Source: Caldithrix sp.
GTDB lineage: Bacteria; Zhuqueibacterota; Zhuqueibacteria; Thermofontimicrobiales; Sulfurfontimicrobiaceae
Reading direction: 5' to 3'
Length of the DNA stretch: 64,000 bases
NCBI GenBank assembly: GCA_020722815.1
Contig: DYKB01000003.1
Coordinates: forward strand, 5,502 to 69,501
This document shows, piece after piece, positions 59,683-64,000 of the stretch. Made by a program: the position numbers and the translations under genes. The notes under the pieces were generated by a model. That model was not told where the DNA came from. It did not search any database and was given only the letters and a program-made list of their open reading frames with translations. Position 1 is the first letter of the stretch. Each line of letters begins with the position of its first letter.

Positions 59683-60031
59683 CACTGTTTTCTGCCCTTT
59701 CGTAAATGTTGAGTCACGTCTTATATAAAACTTCAAGGTTTGAATTAATCTGCTAAAGATAATCATTTTTAATTCAAAAATCAACCCTTCTTCTGCTGAA
59801 TTTGTACACTTTGTAATAATCCTTAAATTTCACGCATCACGAATTATGCTACACGCCCCTAACACCCATATCACCATAACCATTTCAAAACCTTTCGCTC
59901 ACTCCTCTACGTAAAATTATTTGACACTGTCAAAAAATTTTAAATTTGCGGGAAATATTTGAAACTTTGATCGTTTAATAACGCACGTAGTTTTAAATTG
60001 CAGTATCGTAACATTTTAATTGGAGTTAATT
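59683..60031. other. Intergenic region upstream of the metal efflux genes
   Basis: About 350 bases. It contains the solo CGTAATGCG-type arm at 59830-59858 and the small palindrome TTGACACTGTCAA at 59921-59933, which could be an operator for the metal-efflux genes. No promoter pair I would defend. Confidence 0.5.
59830..59858. repeat. Solo arm of the CGTAATGCG family
   Basis: TCACGCATCACGAATTATGC then TACACGC, matching the right arms of the other copies. No left arm nearby. Confidence 0.6.
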
Positions 60032-61273
60032 ATGGATTTTATCATAAATATAATAAAAGAATCAATCAGTTTTTTCAATGAATTTGCTATCTATCTCGTT
60101 TTTGGCTTTTTGATAGCTGGAATTCTACATGTCATCTTTCCCGAGCGTTTCTTCCTTCAGTACCTAGGTAAAAACAACTGGACCTCGGTGTTGAAAGCAA
60201 CACTTTTTGGCATTCCATTGCCGCTCTGTTCCTGCGGTGTTATCCCAGTAGCAGCATCCATTCGGAAAAAAGGAGCTTCGCGAGGGGCTTCACTGGCCTT
60301 TCTGGTGGCCACGCCTCAGATCGGCACTGATAGCTTTATGGTTACTTATTCCCTTATTGGTTGGGTATTCGGTATCTTTCGTGTTGTCGCTTCTTTCATC
60401 ACCGCCATGACGGCAGGAATCATCACCAATCTCATCACCTCAAAAGATGACAGCGCAGTACAGGCCGATTCAACCGAATTATCCTATTCCACCTTTAAGC
60501 AACGTTTAAAAGGCGTCTTTCATTATATCCAGGTGGAATTACTGGGTTCATTTGTCAATTATCTGGTTATTGGGATTCTGGTTGCCGGGGCAATTGCAGT
60601 GTTTGTGCCGGCTTCCTTTTTTGAAACCTATTTAAATAATCAATTCCTCTCCATGATTTTGATGTTGATCATCGGCATCCCCATGTACGTCTGTGCCACG
60701 GCTTCCACACCAATCGCGGCCTCTTTATTAATGAAAGGTTTATCGCCTGGTGCGGCGCTGGTCTTTTTACTGGTGGGGCCGGCAACCAATGCGATTACAA
60801 TTTCGACCGTATTTAAAACAATGGGAAAAAAAGCCGTAACGATTTATCTGGTTTCAATTTCACTTGTTAGTATCGGACTGGGTTATTTACTTAATTTTTT
60901 GGCATCCTATCAAAATCTACAAATCATGCATGTCCATCATCACGAAATTCTTCCAGATTGGCTCACGACGCTGGGATCGATGATTTTACTCGCGATGATT
61001 GCTGGACATTATGTCTATCACTATGTCATTTCAAAATTTACAATAAAGGAGAAAAAATTGATGGAAAATCAAAAAGTATTAACGGTTAATGGCATGACCT
61101 GTAACCATTGTGCAATGACGGTCAAACAGGCCGTCATGTCTGTCACTGGCAATGAAGAAGTCAATGTGGATTTGGCGCAGAAAAAGGTCTTTTTCAAATA
61201 CAGTTCTGAAAATCTCGGGAAGATTAAACAGGCAATTACCTTGCGGGGCTATGATGTTCTGGAAAACGCCTGA
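60032..61273 (+). CDS. Cu/Zn efflux permease of the SO_0444 type with C-terminal HMA domain
   Basis: 413 residues from the ATG at 60032, with GGAG 7 bases before it. About eight membrane helices of the permease/DUF318 family, with two signature segments: PLPLCSCGVIPVAASIRKKG and, in the repeated half, PMYVCATASTPIAASLLMKG. A soluble heavy-metal-associated domain ends the protein (VNGMTCNHCAMTVKQAVMSV, CxxC), joined by a histidine-containing linker (MHVHHHEILP). The family exports copper or zinc. It leads a co-directional trio with a membrane protein and a CDF transporter. Confidence 0.88.
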   Translation: MDFIINIIKESISFFNEFAIYLVFGFLIAGILHVIFPERFFLQYLGKNNWTSVLKATLFGIPLPLCSCGVIPVAASIRKKGASRGASLAFLVATPQIGTDSFMVTYSLIGWVFGIFRVVASFITAMTAGIITNLITSKDDSAVQADSTELSYSTFKQRLKGVFHYIQVELLGSFVNYLVIGILVAGAIAVFVPASFFETYLNNQFLSMILMLIIGIPMYVCATASTPIAASLLMKGLSPGAALVFLLVGPATNAITISTVFKTMGKKAVTIYLVSISLVSIGLGYLLNFLASYQNLQIMHVHHHEILPDWLTTLGSMILLAMIAGHYVYHYVISKFTIKEKKLMENQKVLTVNGMTCNHCAMTVKQAVMSVTGNEEVNVDLAQKKVFFKYSSENLGKIKQAITLRGYDVLENA

Positions 61274-61346
61274 GATGAGCATTGAAAAAAAATTGTCAAA
61301 ATTATTAAAGTCAAAATAATTAAAAGAAACTCGAAAGGATCATCGA

Positions 61347-62165
61347 ATGGCACTAAAATCCGGCCTGAAAACATTCCTCCGCTGGTTTTTAACGATTTTT
61401 ATCACCTTATCTTCAGTCATCTATCAGCGATTGACCGGACCAACCCACCCATCGCGGGGACGGGTTCACATTGAAAATACTTCCGTGACATATCGTTTCT
61501 TGCGCAATTATGACACCACCGAAGATGCGCCGGTCAAAATCGTCGTCCCGAATGAGAAAATTCAGGGTGAAATGCAATGGAAACGTTATAAAAGTCATGA
61601 TGATTGGAGTCTCGTCTCTCTCGAGCGTCATGGCGACACCCTGGTCACCTATTTGCCAAAACAGCCATCCGCCGGAAAGGTGATGTATTGGGTTACTTTG
61701 CGCGATAAGAACGGGAAACGCTATCCGCTGTCTGCAGAACCCGTTATTTTGCGCTTCAAAAATCCCGTGCCATTCGTCATCCTCATTCCCCACGTCATCA
61801 TTATGTTCGTTTCCATGCTACTTGGCGTTCGGGCCGGCCTGGAGGCGTTGGCAAAAGGGAAAAATGCCTATCGCTTCACTCGCTGGGCAACCGGACTTTT
61901 ATTCATCGGCGGATTAATTTTAGGTCCTTTAGTGCAAAAATATGCATTTGGGGCTTTTTGGACCGGCTGGCCTTTTGGACAGGATTTGACCGATAACAAG
62001 ACACTTTTTTCATTTATCTTCTGGGGTATCGCACTCTGGGTGGGTCGTAAAAAAGACAAAGGCCGGATCTGGATTATTATCGCTGCGGTCTTTCAACTAT
62101 TAATCTATCTTATTCCGCACAGTATGTTGGGATCCGAAATTGATTATACAAAAAGTAATTCGTGA
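61347..62165 (+). CDS. Membrane protein, hypothetical
   Basis: 272 residues: one N-terminal helix (about 10-27), a soluble outside domain of about 110 residues (IENTSVTYRFLRNYDTTEDA, then YWVTLRDKNGKRYPL), and four C-terminal helices. AAAGGAT stands 8 bases before the ATG. I know similar proteins from FCB genomes only as hypothetical. It lies between the Cu/Zn permease and the CDF transporter, 73 bp and 120 bp away, so a link to metal handling is possible. The last codons (KSNS, stop) run into a CGTAATGCG-type repeat (62156-62182), which may have replaced the original end. Confidence 0.8.
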   Translation: MALKSGLKTFLRWFLTIFITLSSVIYQRLTGPTHPSRGRVHIENTSVTYRFLRNYDTTEDAPVKIVVPNEKIQGEMQWKRYKSHDDWSLVSLERHGDTLVTYLPKQPSAGKVMYWVTLRDKNGKRYPLSAEPVILRFKNPVPFVILIPHVIIMFVSMLLGVRAGLEALAKGKNAYRFTRWATGLLFIGGLILGPLVQKYAFGAFWTGWPFGQDLTDNKTLFSFIFWGIALWVGRKKDKGRIWIIIAAVFQLLIYLIPHSMLGSEIDYTKSNS

Positions 62166-62182
62166 GGCGTAATCCGTAAGCC
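62156..62182. repeat. CGTAATGCG-family repeat overlapping a gene end
   Basis: GTAATTCGTGAGGCGTAATC then CGTAAGC. The TGA of the preceding gene is inside it, so the repeat supplies the stop codon and last residues. Confidence 0.6.
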
Positions 62183-62285
62183 TTTAAATGTCCCGCTTAA
62201 TTCCATCGTTTGGTGGTGGAATGCAGTGACGAAGCTTTATGTACATCGCAAAACATTTTTTATCTAAAACAGGAAAAGCCATTCC

Positions 62286-63218
62286 ATGAATGAGCAACAT
62301 AACCGCCATGAATTTAAACATCATCATCAACACCATCATCACCCCAAAACCGGCTTTCGATTGGTATTGACCATTTTATTAAATTTTTTCATTACCATCG
62401 TCGAAGTTGCCGGCGGATTGATTTCGGGAAGTCTGGCTTTGCTTTCAGATGCCCTGCATAACTTTAGTGATACCATCTCTGTCATTATCAGTTACATTGC
62501 GCTGGTTTTGAGCCGCCGCGCCAACACACCCGAACGAACTTTTGGCTACAAACGTGCAGAGGTGATTGCCGCGCTGTTCAACGCCGCTGTGTTAATAATC
62601 ATCTCTTTCTTCCTGTTTAAAGAAGCCATTGAGCGCTTTGTGGAACCACCCTCAATTCATACCCCGACGATGATCATCGTGGCTGTTGTGGGTCTGATTG
62701 CCAATCTAATCGCTGTACTTTTATTACGCGACGATTCCAAAGCGAACCTTAATATTCGTTCGGCCTATCTTCACCTGATTTCAGATACCATTTCATCTGT
62801 TGGGGTCATCGTTGGCGGAATTTTTATTTATTATTTTCAAATTGTATGGATCGATCCGCTTTTAACTATCCTCATTGGATTGTATATTCTTCGAGAAAGT
62901 TATTTTATACTCAAAGAATCGCTCAATATCCTCATCCAGGCGACGCCGCTGGAGATTGATATCATTGAAGTCGTCAGCAAAATAAAAGAATTCCCCGAAG
63001 TTAAAAACGCCCATCATGTTCATGTCTGGCGTTTGGACGATAAAACCATCCATCTTGAAGGCCACATCGAAGTCGATGCCAATTGGCGCCTTTGCGAAGC
63101 GGATGAAATCCGTATGAAAATAGAAAAAATGCTGACAGAGCAATTCACTATCAAACATATCACCCTGCAAATGGAAAGTGATGTCTGCGCTGATAAAAGC
63201 ATGATTAAGAATCATTGA
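62286..63218 (+). CDS. Cation diffusion facilitator (CDF) family transporter
   Basis: 310 residues. Six membrane helices, with the metal site in SGSLALLSDALHNFSDTISV and the matching pair in LHLISDTISSVGVIVGG. A C-terminal cytoplasmic domain (about 215-300) contains NAHHVHVWRLDDKTIHLEGH. The N-terminus is very histidine-rich (HEFKHHHQHHHHPKT), a likely zinc-sensing or zinc-buffering tail as in CzcD/ZitB-type proteins. It exports zinc or similar ions by proton exchange. Last of three same-strand genes that include a Cu/Zn permease. Confidence 0.92.
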   Translation: MNEQHNRHEFKHHHQHHHHPKTGFRLVLTILLNFFITIVEVAGGLISGSLALLSDALHNFSDTISVIISYIALVLSRRANTPERTFGYKRAEVIAALFNAAVLIIISFFLFKEAIERFVEPPSIHTPTMIIVAVVGLIANLIAVLLLRDDSKANLNIRSAYLHLISDTISSVGVIVGGIFIYYFQIVWIDPLLTILIGLYILRESYFILKESLNILIQATPLEIDIIEVVSKIKEFPEVKNAHHVHVWRLDDKTIHLEGHIEVDANWRLCEADEIRMKIEKMLTEQFTIKHITLQMESDVCADKSMIKNH

Positions 63219-63301
63219 GGCGGCCACGGCCTCGCTGAACACTCAAATCCCGATTTATAAAATCCATCTCATTGGTTTGCGGTCGCATCTTATTATCGAA
63301 A

Positions 63302-64000
63302 TCAAAATTTTCCTGGAATGGATGAAGCTGTTATCATCTTTAAGGAATCCATTTTCGGATATTGCAATGCGGTAAATGGAATCGTAACACTTTCCCTTTT
63401 ATTTTCATCCGGCGGATTATAAATGATTTCTGGTATTATTTCATCTTTAATAAAAACAACCACTTTGGTTCCTGAAGGAATATAAAAAGTGAGCCCTTGC
63501 AGATCGGCTACCGTTGGTGTATATTGACCAAAAATTGGATCATCAATTGAATTTATTTGAATTTTTAATGTATCCGCTGAAGAATGAAATGACCAATTTA
63601 AATTATGGAAAACCAGGTAGTAGTTTAAAAGCTTTGAAGTCGTGGTAACATAAATTTGACCGGTTCGAAATCGCGTTTCCAGCTTTCGTAATGCCAGTTG
63701 CGCGTCTTTGGCGATTACCTGTTCACAATCTTTGTTTTTACCCAGATGCGTATAATGAATTGCGTATCCATTGGTCCTGATGAGACGATCCAAAACGCGA
63801 TCAGATAGATTATAGGCGATGCCTTTTGAGTTTGCGCCTTTGCCAATTCCATCCGGATGATGATCATAGCGCATAAATTCATAGACTCGTTGTCCATCAT
63901 CCAACCGGACTTCCCGCAATAATTCATTTCGGGCATGTAAAGCATATTTATGGCCATAAAAACCATAAATCGACAGTAAATGTTTACTAAAGGCACGCAG
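63302..64000 (-). CDS. C-terminal part of a protein of unknown function, cut by window edge
   Basis: The frame is open from base 64000 to the stop at 63302 (232 codons visible); the gene starts outside the window. An apparent start at 63919 is a TTG in the middle. Visible stretches include IYGFYGHKYALHARNEL, RYDHHPDGIGKGANSKGIAY, and TNGYAIHYTHLGKNKD, then a beta-rich end with an IPSGTKVVVFIKDEI segment. The middle recalls the end of polysaccharide-acting or deacetylase-like domains, but I cannot name the family. Confidence 0.7.
   Translation of the reverse strand: MRAFSKHLLSIYGFYGHKYALHARNELLREVRLDDGQRVYEFMRYDHHPDGIGKGANSKGIAYNLSDRVLDRLIRTNGYAIHYTHLGKNKDCEQVIAKDAQLALRKLETRFRTGQIYVTTTSKLLNYYLVFHNLNWSFHSSADTLKIQINSIDDPIFGQYTPTVADLQGLTFYIPSGTKVVVFIKDEIIPEIIYNPPDENKRESVTIPFTALQYPKMDSLKMITASSIPGKF

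Noticed and set aside
59921-59926. TTGACA as the -35 of a promoter for the Cu/Zn permease
   Set aside because: No acceptable -10 at 16-18 bases; the sequence is better described as part of the palindrome TTGACACTGTCAA.

Overview
The window reads as a chromosomal segment of a Gram-negative bacterium of the FCB superphylum, most like the Calditrichota / candidate KSB1 type of lineage. The grounds are secreted proteins ending in type IX secretion (T9SS) sorting domains (QNYPNPFN type and the gliding-associated type), a PorP/SprF-like protein fused to OmpA domains, a LolCDE-type lipoprotein exporter, a Wzi-like outer-membrane protein, and an mcsA-mcsB-clpC arginine-phosphorylation cluster outside Firmicutes. 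The placement is inference: there is no rRNA gene. I saw no tRNA, rRNA, CRISPR array, transposase or prophage gene.

Layout. 1-3.9 kb is a degraded accessory zone: tandem repeats, a DUF6261-like gene, a four-helix-bundle (23S rRNA intervening-sequence type) element with a nonsense mutation, and two toxin-antitoxin loci whose PIN toxins are broken while the antitoxins look intact. 3.9-18.4 kb (minus strand) is a run of five large surface or secreted proteins built from cohesin-like, Ig-like, dockerin-like, vWA and YCF48-propeller modules with T9SS sorting tails, plus the PorP-OmpA fusion. 18.8-24.0 kb holds a MotB/OmpA-like protein, a methyltransferase, an unrecognised lipoprotein and the Wzi-like protein. 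24.2-34.5 kb has a CCA-adding/poly(A) polymerase family enzyme coupled to a vWA membrane protein, RlmB, a lysoplasmalogenase-like protein, a neutral-ceramidase-like enzyme, a zinc-ribbon membrane protein, a P1-family peptidase and an OLD-like ATPase without its Toprim domain. 34.9-47.0 kb is core: clpC, mcsB, mcsA, the Lol exporter, lysS, alr and prfB with its programmed +1 frameshift. 47.4-57.1 kb carries small membrane proteins, mscL, a peroxiredoxin, an M29-like peptidase, a SagB-type oxidoreductase, an M49-like zinc peptidase, yraN and rnhB. 57.3-64.0 kb has a beta-propeller protein, a Cu/Zn efflux permease with an HMA domain, a membrane protein, a CDF transporter and a gene cut by the window edge.

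Between the genes lie at least ten families of short inverted-repeat elements, 60-450 bp, with no transposase in the window. Three families share one build: arms made of a degenerate 7-9 bp word repeated in tandem, in inverted orientation, around a central segment. One of them encloses the four-helix-bundle gene. Another element, with 17-bp perfect terminal repeats and a 7-bp flanking duplication, is nested inside a different repeat.

The most informative observations are this repeat population, the CtsR-like operator in front of clpC without a ctsR gene nearby, the prfB frameshift site, and the cohesin/dockerin-rich T9SS surface operon with a long-insert dockerin variant.
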